Notes: generated by a model from the letters alone, not told the origin. A stretch of DNA of 64,000 bases from Mycobacterium sp. GA-2829 (GCF_001499965.1 NZ_LQIT01000023.1:1-64000), one strand, 5' to 3'. Shown: positions 17,695 through 28,276, numbered from the stretch's first letter. A program made the numbers and translations.

Positions 17695-19215
17695 CTACTT
17701 CATGGTCGGGATGACGAACTCGGCGCCATCCTTGATGCCCGACGGCCAGCGCTGCGTGACGGTCTTGGTCTTGGTGTAGAACAGGATCGAGTGCGGCCCG
17801 TGCTGGTTCAGGTCGCCGAATCCGGACCGCTTCCAGCCACCGAAGGTGTGGTAGGACACCGGGACCGGGATCGGCACGTTGACGCCGACCATGCCGACCT
17901 GGACCTTCGACACGAAGTCGCGGGCGGTGTCACCGTCGCGGGTGAAGATCGCCACGCCGTTGCCGTACTCGTGTTCGGTCGGCAGCCGCAGGGCCTCTTC
18001 GTAATCGTGGGCGCGCACGATGCACAGCACCGGCCCGAAGATCTCGTCGGTGTAGATCGACATGTCGGGGGTGACGTGATCGAACAGGGTGGGCCCGATG
18101 AAGTAGCCACCCTCGAGGCTCTCGTCGCCGAACTGCAGTTCGTCGCTCTTGCGCTCGCGGCCGTCGACGACGGCTTCGGCGCCGGCCTCGACGCCCTGGG
18201 CGATGTAGTCGCGGACGCGGTTGAGCGCGGCCTCGGTGACCAGCGGGCCGTAGTCGGCCTTGGGGTCGAGGCTGTGACCGACGCGCAACTGGTTCACGCG
18301 CTCGACGAGGCGGTTGCGCAGCCGGTTGGCCGTTTCCTCGCCGACAGGCACCGCGACGCTGATCGCCATGCAGCGCTCACCGGCGCTGCCGTAGCCGGCG
18401 CCGATCAGTGCGTCGACGGCCTGGTCCAGATCGGCGTCGGGCATGACGATCATGTGGTTCTTGGCGCCGCCGAAGCACTGCGCGCGCTTGCCGTTGGCGG
18501 TCGCGCCGGCGTAGATGTACTGCGCGATGTCGGAGCTGCCGACGAAGCCGACGGCCTGGATGACCGGGTGTTCGAGGATCGCGTCGACGGCTTCCTTGTC
18601 GCCGTGGACGACCTGGAACACGCCCGCGGGCAGCCCGGCCTCGAGGAACAGCTCGGCCAGGCGCACCGGCACCGAGGGGTCGCGCTCGGAGGGCTTGAGG
18701 ATGAACGCGTTACCGCACGCCAGCGCGGGGCCGGCCTTCCACAGCGGGATCATCGCGGGGAAGTTGAACGGCGTGATGCCCGCGACGACGCCGAGCGGCT
18801 GACGCATCGAGTAGACGTCGATGCCGGTGCCCGCGCCCTCGGTGTACTCACCCTTGATCAGGTGGGGGATGCCGATCGCGAACTCGATGACCTCGATACC
18901 GCGCTGGATGTCGCCCTTGGAGTCGGGGACGGTCTTGCCGTGCTCCTTCGACAGGAGTTCGGCCAGCTCGTCGACGTTCTGGTTCACCAGTTCGATGAAC
19001 CGCATCATCACGCGGGCGCGGCGCTGCGGATTCCACGCCGCCCACTCCTTCTGGGCCTCGGCGGCGCCGGCGACCGCGGCGTCGACGTCGGCGCGCGAGC
19101 CGAGCAGGACCTGTGCCTGCACCGCCCCCGTGCTCGGGTTCAACACGTCGGCCGTGCGGGTGGACTCACCGCTCGTGCGCTTGCCGTTGATGAAGTGCTG
19201 GATCTGGTTGGTCAT
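17695..19215 (-). CDS. mmsA: Methylmalonate-semialdehyde dehydrogenase (CoA-acylating)
   Basis: 506 residues of the aldehyde dehydrogenase superfamily; converts methylmalonate semialdehyde to propionyl-CoA, the last steps of valine (and thymine) catabolism. Features: NAD-binding ITPFNFPAMIPLWKAGPALA, KPSERDPSVPVRLAELFLEAG, FVGSSDIAQYIY, and the catalytic cysteine in GSAGERCMAISVAV. It is first in its operon and follows a perfect palindrome overlapping the putative -10 region, so repression by a dimeric regulator is likely. Confidence 0.97.
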   Translation of the reverse strand: MTNQIQHFINGKRTSGESTRTADVLNPSTGAVQAQVLLGSRADVDAAVAGAAEAQKEWAAWNPQRRARVMMRFIELVNQNVDELAELLSKEHGKTVPDSKGDIQRGIEVIEFAIGIPHLIKGEYTEGAGTGIDVYSMRQPLGVVAGITPFNFPAMIPLWKAGPALACGNAFILKPSERDPSVPVRLAELFLEAGLPAGVFQVVHGDKEAVDAILEHPVIQAVGFVGSSDIAQYIYAGATANGKRAQCFGGAKNHMIVMPDADLDQAVDALIGAGYGSAGERCMAISVAVPVGEETANRLRNRLVERVNQLRVGHSLDPKADYGPLVTEAALNRVRDYIAQGVEAGAEAVVDGRERKSDELQFGDESLEGGYFIGPTLFDHVTPDMSIYTDEIFGPVLCIVRAHDYEEALRLPTEHEYGNGVAIFTRDGDTARDFVSKVQVGMVGVNVPIPVPVSYHTFGGWKRSGFGDLNQHGPHSILFYTKTKTVTQRWPSGIKDGAEFVIPTMK

Positions 19216-19237
19216 GAGAAAGCCCCTCGCTCGAGAT

Positions 19238-19253
19238 ACTAGGACATCCTAGT
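19238..19253. promoter_or_regulatory. Perfect palindrome overlapping the mmsA promoter
   Basis: ACTAGGACATCCTAGT: seven-base arms around two bases. On the minus strand a TTGTCA (-35-like) lies 18 bases upstream of a TAGGAT contained in the palindrome, so a bound dimer would cover the -10. No regulator gene is adjacent. A TetR-type branched-chain catabolism repressor is a guess. Confidence 0.6.
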
Positions 19254-19298
19254 AACTGGTCGGGGTGATTGACAAGAGGGCTTCACTGGGCCTCGGGA

Positions 19299-20914
<1,616 letters not shown>

Positions 20915-21766
20915 TCACTTCTTCAGGCCGAGCGGACCCGCCAACTCCTTCAGCGTCGGGATCAACTTGTCCCAGCCACCGAGCACCTGGATCGCGACAT
21001 GGTCGGCCCCGCGGTCGTGGTGTTCCTCGAGCCTGGCGGCGATCGCGTCGGCCGAACCGTGCGCCACCACCGCGTCGATCAGCTTGTCGCTGCCCGGTTT
21101 GGCGACGTCCTCGTCGGTGAAGCCGAGCCGCTTCCAGTTGTTCACGTAGTTGCTCAGGCCCAGATAGAAGTCGACGGTCCCGCGGCCGATCTCGCGCGCC
21201 TCGTCGATGTCGTCGCTCAGCACCACCTTGTGCTCCGGGGCGAGGAACACCGTCGGGCCGACGAGGTTGCGCGCCTGACCGGTGTGCTCGGGTGTCGTCA
21301 GGTACGGATGCGCGCCCGCACTGCGGCGGGCCGCCAACTGCAGCACCTTCGGACCCAGCGCGGCGATGACGAGGCGGCTGGTCGGCACCTTGGCCGCGTC
21401 GAGCTTGTCGATGTACTCGACCAGCACGTCATACGGTTTGCGGTACTCCTGAGTGGCCTCGGGATGGCCGATGCCGACCCCGAGCAGAAACCGGCTCGGG
21501 TACTTGTCCTCGATGCGGTGGTAGGACTCGGCCACCTCCTCGGCCGGCGACGCCCACACGTTGACGATGCCGGTCGCCACCTGCAGCGTCTCGGTCGCAT
21601 CGAGGATGGGTTCGACGAACGCCAGATCGGCCGCGGGGGAGGCACCCACCCAGACCGCGCCGTAGCCCAGCTCCTCGATCTGCGCGGCCTGTTCGGGCTT
21701 CGGTGCGCCACCGGTCCAGACGCCGTAGCGGCCGAGGCCGGGCTTGAGGGATACGCCTTCGGTCAT
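20915..21766 (-). CDS. LLM-class F420-dependent oxidoreductase, TIGR03620-like (paralogue A)
   Basis: 283 residues. Luciferase-like TIM barrel with GRYGVWTGGAPKPEQAAQIEE, LGYGAVWVGASPAADL, ATGIVNVWASPAEEVAE, SRFLLGVGIGHPEATQEYR and APEHKVVL. An AAGGAAC site precedes ATG 21766. The flavin is probably F420, as for most mycobacterial members, but this is family inference. It lies 30 bases downstream of a close paralogue and shares its C-terminal DEDVAKPGSDKLIDAVVAHG pattern, so the pair arose by duplication. Substrate unknown. Confidence 0.88.
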   Translation of the reverse strand: MTEGVSLKPGLGRYGVWTGGAPKPEQAAQIEELGYGAVWVGASPAADLAFVEPILDATETLQVATGIVNVWASPAEEVAESYHRIEDKYPSRFLLGVGIGHPEATQEYRKPYDVLVEYIDKLDAAKVPTSRLVIAALGPKVLQLAARRSAGAHPYLTTPEHTGQARNLVGPTVFLAPEHKVVLSDDIDEAREIGRGTVDFYLGLSNYVNNWKRLGFTDEDVAKPGSDKLIDAVVAHGSADAIAARLEEHHDRGADHVAIQVLGGWDKLIPTLKELAGPLGLKK

Positions 21767-21796
21767 GAGTGTTCCTTCATTCGGTTGTCGAGCAGG

Positions 21797-22627
21797 TCAC
21801 TGCAGGCCGAGGGGTCCGGCCAGCTCGGCCAGTGCGGGCACCAGCTTGTCAGCTCCGGTCAGCACCTGCACGGGCACATGGTCGGCGCCGGCGTCGAGGT
21901 GTTGCTTCAGCCGGGCCGCGATGGCGTCGACGGTGCCGTGGGCCACGACGGCGTCCACCAATCGATCACTACCCGGTTTCGCCACGTCTTCATCACTGAA
22001 TCCGAGCCGCTTCCAGTTGTTCACGTAATTGGCCAGGTTGAGGTAGATGTCCAGCGCCTTGCGACCGACGGCGCGGGCCTCCTCGGCGTCCGTGGTCAGC
22101 ACGACCTTGTGCTCGGGCGCCAGGAACGCCTCGGCGCCGATCACCTCACGCGCGTGGGCGGTGTGCTCGGGAGTCGTCAGATACGGATGCGCACCCGCGG
22201 AGCGGTCGGCCGAGAGCTTGAGCACCTTCGGACCGAGCGCGGCCACCACGCGGCGGTCCCGCGGCACCCCGTACTCGTCGAGCTTGTCGAGGTACTCGGT
22301 GAGCGCTTCCACCGGTTTGCGGTAGGCCTGATGCGCCTCGGGGTGTCCGACGCCGATCCCGAGCAGGAACCGGCCCGGATGGGCGGCCTCGATGCGCTGG
22401 AACGATTCGGCGACCGGACCGGCGTCGGCGGTCCAAATGTTCACGATGCCCGTGGCCAGCTGCAGCGTGGTGGTCGCGTCGAGGATCGGCTCGACCCAAT
22501 TGAGTTCGGCGGGCGGCGAACCGCCCACCCACACGGCGCCGTAGCCGAGCGCCTCGATGTCCTTGGCCTGTGCGGGGGTAACGCCACGGCCGAACACGCC
22601 GTAGGTGCCGAGATCGGGTTTGGTCAT
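21797..22627 (-). CDS. LLM-class F420-dependent oxidoreductase, TIGR03620-like (paralogue B)
   Basis: 276 residues from ATG 22627; an in-frame GTG at 22648 would add seven residues and cannot be excluded. The motif series is the same as paralogue A: LGTYGVFGRGVTPAQAKDIE, LGYGAVWVGGSPPAEL, ATGIVNIWTADAGPVAE, GRFLLGIGVGHPEAHQAYR and APEHKVVLTTDAEEARAVG, with VDAVVAHGTVDAIAARL near the end. It follows the cNMP-domain kinase gene by about 27 bases on the same strand, so the redox two-component pair and both LLM genes may form one transcript. Confidence 0.87.
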   Translation of the reverse strand: MTKPDLGTYGVFGRGVTPAQAKDIEALGYGAVWVGGSPPAELNWVEPILDATTTLQLATGIVNIWTADAGPVAESFQRIEAAHPGRFLLGIGVGHPEAHQAYRKPVEALTEYLDKLDEYGVPRDRRVVAALGPKVLKLSADRSAGAHPYLTTPEHTAHAREVIGAEAFLAPEHKVVLTTDAEEARAVGRKALDIYLNLANYVNNWKRLGFSDEDVAKPGSDRLVDAVVAHGTVDAIAARLKQHLDAGADHVPVQVLTGADKLVPALAELAGPLGLQ

Positions 22628-22654
22628 TCCGGTAGCAACGGACGCCACCGGAAA

Positions 22655-24115
22655 CTATTCCGCCGCAGCGGGGGCCTCCAGCGGCAGGCACACGATGAAC
22701 CGGGTGTCCCCGGGGCGGGATTCAACCCGGAGGTCGCCGTGGTGCTTCTCGACGATGATGCGCCGCGCCAGGTCCAGGCCGAGCCCGGTGCCCTCGCCGA
22801 CGGGTTTGGTGGTGAAGAACGGTGTGAAGATCCGGTCGATGAGGTCCTCGGAGATCCCGGGTCCGTCGTCGCAGATCTCGACGCGCACCCGCCCATCGGT
22901 GTCGCGCATCGTGCGGACGGTCAGCGTGCCCGCACCGCCCATCGCCTGGATCGCGTTCTCGATGAGGTTCGTCCACACCTCGTTGAGATCGCCGGGGTAG
23001 CAGAGCAATTCGGGCAGGGAGGTGTCCTTCTCCCAGATCAGGTTGACCGGTTTGTCCTTGCCCACCTTGTCGCCGAAGATCGTCTTGATCGTGCTGTGGA
23101 TCAGCTCGTGCACGTTGGCGCTCTGATAGGCGCCACGGTCCATCTGCGAATACTGTTTCGCGCCGGCGAGCAGGGCGGAGATCCGCTTGCTGGCGTCGGC
23201 GATCTCCCGCATCCGCAGTTCGGTGTCGATGGTGTACTTCAACCAGCCCAGCGCGCTCGGCAGGGAGGCCGCGCAGTCGTCTCCCATGACGTCGTCGATG
23301 GACGCCGAGATGCGCTCGAGCCAGTCCACGTCGAGACCGGCCTCGACGAACGTGGGGGCGTAGTCCCAGCCGCCTGCGATCCCGTGGTCCTCGAGCCAGT
23401 CGCCGATCTGCTCCTCGCGGTCGGAGGTCTCCAGCGCGGTGAGGTCCTGGCTGCGGAACTTGGCGACCTGTTCGGCGACCTCGTCCTGGATCTTCACCAG
23501 CACCCGCAGCGCCTCCGGGCTGAACTTGCCGTCGGCGAGCATCGCCAACTTGTGGCGCATCTTGCCGACCCCCTCCTGCAGGTCGGCGACCGCGCGGGCC
23601 GTCGCCGCGGCGGGGTTGTTGAGCTGATGCGTCAGACCCGCGGTGATCGTGCCGAGCGCGAGCAGCTTCTCGCGCTGGCCGATGATCTGGTGCTGACGAC
23701 GGCGGCCGACGGTCTGGCCCTCGAGCAGGTGTACCGCCATCGGGAACTGGGTCTGCATGAACCGGGCGAACGCGTCGGCGTCCAGCACGAAGAACCGCGA
23801 CGGTTTGGTCAACCGCACCGTGGCCTCGTAGACGTGCTCCTCACCGGGTACGTAGGCCGACCACGCGCCGCAGTACACCCCGCGCTGCGAGGTGCGGCCG
23901 GTCTGGATGTCGGCCCCGCCGGAGCGTTTCGACATCACCAGTTCACCGTCGATCAGGACGTAGAAGCAGGTGGCCGGGTCACCCTCGTTGCACAGCGGAC
24001 CCTCGGGGAACGTCTGGATGTGGCCGGCGGCGCACAGTATGTCGAGCTGTTCGTCGGAGAGCGCCTCGAACAGGAACAGGGTGCGAAGCTCGTCGCGCAC
24101 ACACATCTCGCCCAT
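22655..24115 (-). CDS. Histidine kinase with N-terminal cyclic-nucleotide-binding-like domain
   Basis: 486 residues. Residues ~10-125 form a CRP/cNMP-type beta-roll (FPEGPLCNEGDPATCFYVLI, DGELVMSKRSG, MQTQFPMAVHLLEGQT). A kinase core follows: phospho-acceptor His in LTHQLNNPAAATARA (H163), N-box EVWTNLIENAIQAMGG, G1 EICDDGPGISEDL, G2 GEGTGLGLDLARRIIVEKHHG. There is no membrane helix. AAGGGATCACG precedes ATG 24115, 11 bases after the stop of the receiver-reductase fusion, so the two are coupled. Whether the beta-roll binds a nucleotide or senses redox is unknown. Confidence 0.88.
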   Translation of the reverse strand: MGEMCVRDELRTLFLFEALSDEQLDILCAAGHIQTFPEGPLCNEGDPATCFYVLIDGELVMSKRSGGADIQTGRTSQRGVYCGAWSAYVPGEEHVYEATVRLTKPSRFFVLDADAFARFMQTQFPMAVHLLEGQTVGRRRQHQIIGQREKLLALGTITAGLTHQLNNPAAATARAVADLQEGVGKMRHKLAMLADGKFSPEALRVLVKIQDEVAEQVAKFRSQDLTALETSDREEQIGDWLEDHGIAGGWDYAPTFVEAGLDVDWLERISASIDDVMGDDCAASLPSALGWLKYTIDTELRMREIADASKRISALLAGAKQYSQMDRGAYQSANVHELIHSTIKTIFGDKVGKDKPVNLIWEKDTSLPELLCYPGDLNEVWTNLIENAIQAMGGAGTLTVRTMRDTDGRVRVEICDDGPGISEDLIDRIFTPFFTTKPVGEGTGLGLDLARRIIVEKHHGDLRVESRPGDTRFIVCLPLEAPAAAE

Positions 24116-24126
24116 CGTGATCCCTT

Positions 24127-25791
24127 TCAGGCTTCCGCCAGATACCGGTGCACCAGCATCACCGCCATCGACCCTTCACCGACGGCGGCGGCCACCCTCT
24201 TGGCGGATTCGGCGCGCACATCACCTGCAACAAACACACCCGGCACACTTGTTTCCAGATGGTGCGGCGGACGGTCCAGCGTCCAGCCCGACACGTTGCG
24301 CAGATCCGGCCCGGCGAGGATGAACCCGTGGTCGTCGCGGACCACGATGCCGTCCAGCCACTCGGTGCGCGGTTCGGCGCCGATGAAGATGAACATGCGC
24401 CCGCAGTTGTGCTCCTCGCGCGCGCCGGTCAGCGTGTTCTCCAGGCAGATGCCCTCGAGATGGCCGTTGCCCTTGGCCGCGTGCACCACGGTGTTCGGCA
24501 GCTCGCGGATCTTGGGGTTCGCCCTGATCTGCTGGATCAGATAGTGCGACATCGAATCCTCGAGCCTGCGGCGGCTGACGATCGTGACCTTCTTGGCGGT
24601 GCGCGACAGGTGCATCGCGGCCTGCCCGGCGGAGTTCGCGCCGCCGATCACGTACACCTCGTCGTCCTCGCAGTCGGCGGCCACCGACGCCGTCGCGCCG
24701 TAATACACGCCCGCTCCGGTGAGGTCGTCGCAGCCCTCGGCGGGCAGCTGCCGGTACTCGACGCCCATCGCCAGAATTACCGAGCGGGCGCCGATCGAGC
24801 GGCCGTCGGACAGTTTCACGGTCCGGGCAGAGCCGTCGATCTCCAGTGCGGTCACCTCCGCCGCGGTGATCAACTCGGCCTCGAACTTCTCGGCCTGCCT
24901 GCGTGCGCGTTCGGCGAGTTGGGCCCCCGACAGCCCGTCCGGGAAGCCGAGATAGTTCTCGATGCGCGAGCTCTGCCCGGCCTGCCCGCCGGTCGCGGTG
25001 CGCTCGATGAGCACCGTCTTGAGGCCCTCGGAGGCGCCGTACACCGCCGCGGCGAGGCCCGCGGGCCCGCCGCCGATGACCACCAGGTCGTAGAAGTCTT
25101 CGGCCGGGGTGGTCGTCAGGCCGAGGGTCGACCCCAGTTCGGCGTCGCTGGGGTCGACGAGCGTCTCACCCTGTTCGGTGATGATCACCGGCAGCGTCAT
25201 CCCGTCCTGGCCCGCGGCCTCCAGCAGCTGCCTGCCCTTGGGATCGTCGGCGCGGAACCACGTGTAGTACAAGCGGTTTCGGGCCAGGAACTCGCGCACC
25301 TCCGACGACCGGGCGTTCCACGGGTGCCCGATGATCTTGGTGTGCGGGATGGCCCGGTCCCCGGTCTCGCGCCACGCTTCGATCAGCGCGTCGATGACGG
25401 GATAGAGCTTCTCCTCCGGAGGATCCCACGGTTTGAGCAGGTAGTGGTCGAGGTCGACGACGTTGATCGCGTCGATCGCGGCGTGGGTGTCGGCGTAGGC
25501 GGTGAGCAACACCCGACGGGCCATCGGGAACAGGTCCATCGCCTCTTCGAGGAACTCGATACCGCTCATCTGCGGCATCCGGTAGTCGGCGACGAACACC
25601 GCGACCGTCTCGCCGCGCAGTTTCAGTTCGTTGAGCGTCTCGAGTGCATCCGGGCCCGATTCGGCGCGCACGATCCGGAAATGTTCGCCGTAGTGACGAC
25701 GCAGATCGCGCGCCACCGCGCGCGAGACGGCCGGATCGTCGTCGACGCTGAGTATCACGGGTTTGCGGGGTGCCGCGGCTAGGCCTGTCAT
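24127..25791 (-). CDS. Receiver-thioredoxin reductase-like fusion (FAD/NAD(P) oxidoreductase)
   Basis: 554 residues in three parts. Receiver domain (~10-135): ILSVDDDPAVSRAVARDL, phospho-acceptor Asp in VADYRMPQMSG, LLKPWDPPEEKL. A glutaredoxin-like middle (~145-225): TKIIGHPWNARSSEVREFL, MTLPVIITEQGETLVDPS. Thioredoxin-reductase-like domain (~235-554): VVIGGGPAGLAAAVYGASEG (FAD), VIGGANSAGQAAMHLSR (NAD(P)H), GVFVAGDVR. The redox Cys-x2-Cys of thioredoxin reductases is replaced (GATASVAADC), and the middle domain also lacks it. So it is not a standard disulfide reductase. ATG 25791 is chosen; TTG 25800 is possible. Confidence 0.87.
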   Translation of the reverse strand: MTGLAAAPRKPVILSVDDDPAVSRAVARDLRRHYGEHFRIVRAESGPDALETLNELKLRGETVAVFVADYRMPQMSGIEFLEEAMDLFPMARRVLLTAYADTHAAIDAINVVDLDHYLLKPWDPPEEKLYPVIDALIEAWRETGDRAIPHTKIIGHPWNARSSEVREFLARNRLYYTWFRADDPKGRQLLEAAGQDGMTLPVIITEQGETLVDPSDAELGSTLGLTTTPAEDFYDLVVIGGGPAGLAAAVYGASEGLKTVLIERTATGGQAGQSSRIENYLGFPDGLSGAQLAERARRQAEKFEAELITAAEVTALEIDGSARTVKLSDGRSIGARSVILAMGVEYRQLPAEGCDDLTGAGVYYGATASVAADCEDDEVYVIGGANSAGQAAMHLSRTAKKVTIVSRRRLEDSMSHYLIQQIRANPKIRELPNTVVHAAKGNGHLEGICLENTLTGAREEHNCGRMFIFIGAEPRTEWLDGIVVRDDHGFILAGPDLRNVSGWTLDRPPHHLETSVPGVFVAGDVRAESAKRVAAAVGEGSMAVMLVHRYLAEA

Positions 25792-25813
25792 CGTGATCAA
25801 GTATGCGCCGTCC

Positions 25814-25819
25814 TAGGCT
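25814..25819 (+). promoter_or_regulatory. -10 hexamer giving a leaderless SRPBCC mRNA
   Basis: TAGGCT ends seven bases before ATG 25827, the spacing expected when transcription starts at the A of the ATG. It lies in the 35-base gap to the divergent receiver-reductase gene. No -35 is evident. Confidence 0.4.
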
Positions 25820-25826
25820 GCGGGCC

Positions 25827-26291
25827 ATGGGCGAACTCGAATACTCCGACTCGGTGTTCGTGGCACGGGACCCACAGGACGTGTACGCGTTGGTGTCCGA
25901 CGTGACGCGGATGGGGCAGTGGAGTCCGGTGTGCCGGGCCTGCTGGTGGGACGATCCGGATGCCGGTGCCGTCGCCGGCGCGTGGTTCACCGGCCGCAAC
26001 GAGACCCCGGAGCGGGTGTGGGAGACGCGCAGTCAGGTGACCGTGGCCGACGGCCGCTCCTTCGTCTGGGAGGTCAACGGCGGCTGGGTGCGGTGGGGCT
26101 TCACCGTCGCACCCGAGGGGGAGGGGACGCGGCTCACCGAGCACTGGCACCTGCTGCCGCGGGGCGTCGCGGGATTCGGTGAGCGCTACGGCGCCGACGC
26201 CGAGGCGCAGATCGCCGAGCGGACCGCGGCCGCCCACTCCGGCATCCCGGAGACGCTGGCCGCGATCAAGCGCACCGCCGAAAGCGGTTAA
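25827..26291 (+). CDS. SRPBCC-family protein (polyketide cyclase/START-like)
   Basis: 154 residues. START/Bet v1-like fold: LEYSDSVFVARDPQDVYALV at the first strand, DVTRMGQWSPVCRACWWDD, then RVWETRSQVTVADGRSFVWE and TEHWHLLP. Such proteins bind hydrophobic ligands; no catalytic residue set is recognisable. The second ATG (25827) is preferred to 25803 because it follows a -10-like TAGGCT at leaderless spacing. The stop overlaps the convergent universal stress protein gene by four bases. Confidence 0.8.
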   Translation: MGELEYSDSVFVARDPQDVYALVSDVTRMGQWSPVCRACWWDDPDAGAVAGAWFTGRNETPERVWETRSQVTVADGRSFVWEVNGGWVRWGFTVAPEGEGTRLTEHWHLLPRGVAGFGERYGADAEAQIAERTAAAHSGIPETLAAIKRTAESG

Positions 26292-27175
26292 GCGGATCCC
26301 GCGCGGCAGATCATCACCGGGACACGGGCATGGTGGAGCAGGTTCAGGCTCGTCGAGCCCAGCAGCGCCGCGCTGAGAACGCTGCCGCGGTGATTGCCGA
26401 CCACGACGAGCTGCGCGCCGGCGAGGCGGGCGAGCAACGCGCGACCGGGCTTGGCGTCATCGAGCAGGATCGACACCTGCACGTGGGGGTACTTCTGCTG
26501 CCACGGCTCGACCGCGTCGGTCAGCAGTGACCATTCCGCCTCCCGCAGCGCATCCCAGTCGATGAGGTGGGGGACCGTCACCTCGTCGCCGTCCATCCCC
26601 GTCCACCAGGAGTGCACCGCGGTGATCGGCGCGCCGTACCGGTCGGCGAATTCGAAGGCGGCCGCCAGCGCAGCCGTACCGGCCGGGGTGCCGTCCACGC
26701 CCACCACGACCGGCTCGGTGCCGGGCCGCGCGACCTCGCGCCAGGCCACCACCGGGCACGCCGCGGCCCCGGCGATCCGCAGGGTCGTGGAACCGATCAG
26801 CAGCGCCGCGGCCGGAGTCACGTCGTCGCAGCCCAACACCACCAGGGCGGCCTCACCGCTCATGCGGACCAGCGCGTCGCCAGCCGGTGCGTCGACCGTC
26901 ACAACATCCACTATCAACCTCGGATAGTGTTCGGTCACAAAGGTTTTCGCTGCGTCTAGTACCCGGTGGGCGGTGTCCTGCTGCGCCGCGACGGCAGCCG
27001 CATGGATCGCCACGACCGCCGCGTCGGTGAAGGAGTGGCCGACGGTGACGGTGGAGTGCACCAGCCGCAGCGAGGTGCCGCACCGGTCGGCGACCGCGGC
27101 CGCCCACTGTGCGGCGCGCAGGCTGGGGGCGGAGCCGTCGATACCGACGACCAACGGAGGCGTGCGCTGCGCCAT
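26288..27175 (-). CDS. Tandem-domain universal stress protein (Rv2005c type)
   Basis: 295 residues with two UspA domains. Domain 1 (~8-145): VVGIDGSAPSLRAAQWAA and VVLGCDDVTPAAALLIGST, where the ATP-site Gly pattern is degenerate. Domain 2 (~155-293): VVVGVDGTPAGTAALAAAF and VVVGNHRGSVLSAALLGSTS, with the ATP-binding G-2x-G-9x-G-S intact. Two-domain USPs are abundant in the mycobacterial DosR regulon. It is last in a three-gene unit (Rv2004c-like kinase, alcohol dehydrogenase, USP) driven from the DosR-box array at 29.8 kb. Confidence 0.92.
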   Translation of the reverse strand: MAQRTPPLVVGIDGSAPSLRAAQWAAAVADRCGTSLRLVHSTVTVGHSFTDAAVVAIHAAAVAAQQDTAHRVLDAAKTFVTEHYPRLIVDVVTVDAPAGDALVRMSGEAALVVLGCDDVTPAAALLIGSTTLRIAGAAACPVVAWREVARPGTEPVVVGVDGTPAGTAALAAAFEFADRYGAPITAVHSWWTGMDGDEVTVPHLIDWDALREAEWSLLTDAVEPWQQKYPHVQVSILLDDAKPGRALLARLAGAQLVVVGNHRGSVLSAALLGSTSLNLLHHARVPVMICRAGSA

Positions 27176-27191
27176 GAGGTGCCCTTCGGGA

Positions 27192-28247
27192 TCAGTCGGC
27201 GTGGGTGCTGCGGGTCAGCAGGACTTTGAGCGCGCCGGTCTCGCCCGCACGGCTGAACACGTCGTAGGCGAGGTCGAACTCGTCCATGCCGAAGTGGTGG
27301 GTGACCATCGGTGCCGTGTCGATCTGCTGGCCGGCCAGCAGGCCGATGAGGGTGGGTGTGGAGTGGGTGTCCACCAGCCCGGTGGTGATCGTGAGGTTCT
27401 TGATCCAGATGTCCTCGAGGTGCAGGGTCGCCGGTTTCCCGTGCACCCCGATGTTGGCGACATGTCCGCCGGGCCGCACCAGCCGCACCGCCTGTTCGAA
27501 GGTTTCGGGCACGCCGACGGCCTCCATCGCCACATCGGCTCCCAACCCGTCGGTGAGGTCGTCGATGACCGTGCGCGGATCCTGGGATGTCGAGTCCACC
27601 ACGATGTCGGCCCCGACATCGGTCGCGGCCTTGAGCCGGGTCTCGGCGATGTCGATCACCACGATGCGGCTGGGGCTGTACAGCTTCGCGGTCAGCACCG
27701 CGGCCAGGCCGATCGGGCCGGCGCCGACGATCGCCACCACGTCACCCGGGCGCACCGCCGCGTTGAGCACGCCGACCTCGTAGGAGGTGGGCAGGATGTC
27801 GGCGAGCAGCACCATCTGCTCGTCGCTGACGCGGTCGGGCACCTTGTGGGTGGAGTTGTCGGCGAAGGGCACACGCACGTATTCGGCCTGCGTGCCGTCG
27901 ATGAGGTGGCCGAGGATCCAGCCGCCACCGCCGAGGCACTGGCCGTACTGCCCGTCGCGGCAGTAGCGGCAAGCGCCGCAGGCGCTGATACACGACACCA
28001 GCACCCGGTCGCCGACGGCGAGAGTCTGTACTGCGGAACCGATCTCGGTGACGGTGCCGACGGCTTCGTGGCCGAGGATGCGGCCGGGCGCCACCTCGGG
28101 GACGTCGCCTTTGAGGATGTGCAGATCGGTGCCGCAGATCGTGACCGCGTCGACGCGGACGATGGCGTCGGTGGCGTGTTCGATGACCGGGTCGGGCACC
28201 TGCTCCCACGAGCGCCTGCCCGGGCCGTGGTAAACCATGGCGTGCAT
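27192..28247 (-). CDS. Zinc-dependent alcohol dehydrogenase (MDR family)
   Basis: 351 residues from ATG 28247 behind AGGAGG. Catalytic zinc ligands lie in TICGTDLHILKGD and GHEAVG; the structural zinc lobe is CGACRYCRDGQYGQC. The nucleotide fold is VAIVGAGPIGLAAVLTAKL followed by VVIDIAETRLKAATDVGAD, whose Asp after the second strand favours NAD+. It resembles 2,3-butanediol/isopropanol-type dehydrogenases; substrate unknown. Flanking genes and the shared upstream DosR boxes indicate expression in hypoxia, where aldehyde reduction could re-oxidise NADH (inference). Confidence 0.9.
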   Translation of the reverse strand: MHAMVYHGPGRRSWEQVPDPVIEHATDAIVRVDAVTICGTDLHILKGDVPEVAPGRILGHEAVGTVTEIGSAVQTLAVGDRVLVSCISACGACRYCRDGQYGQCLGGGGWILGHLIDGTQAEYVRVPFADNSTHKVPDRVSDEQMVLLADILPTSYEVGVLNAAVRPGDVVAIVGAGPIGLAAVLTAKLYSPSRIVVIDIAETRLKAATDVGADIVVDSTSQDPRTVIDDLTDGLGADVAMEAVGVPETFEQAVRLVRPGGHVANIGVHGKPATLHLEDIWIKNLTITTGLVDTHSTPTLIGLLAGQQIDTAPMVTHHFGMDEFDLAYDVFSRAGETGALKVLLTRSTHAD

Positions 28248-28276
28248 GACCAAACCTCCTGTTGTTCGTGCCGGCG

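Noticed and set aside
17248..19242. 664-codon plus-strand open frame
   Set aside because: Antisense to mmsA and fadE9, which carry full catalytic motifs; the frame has no motif of its own.
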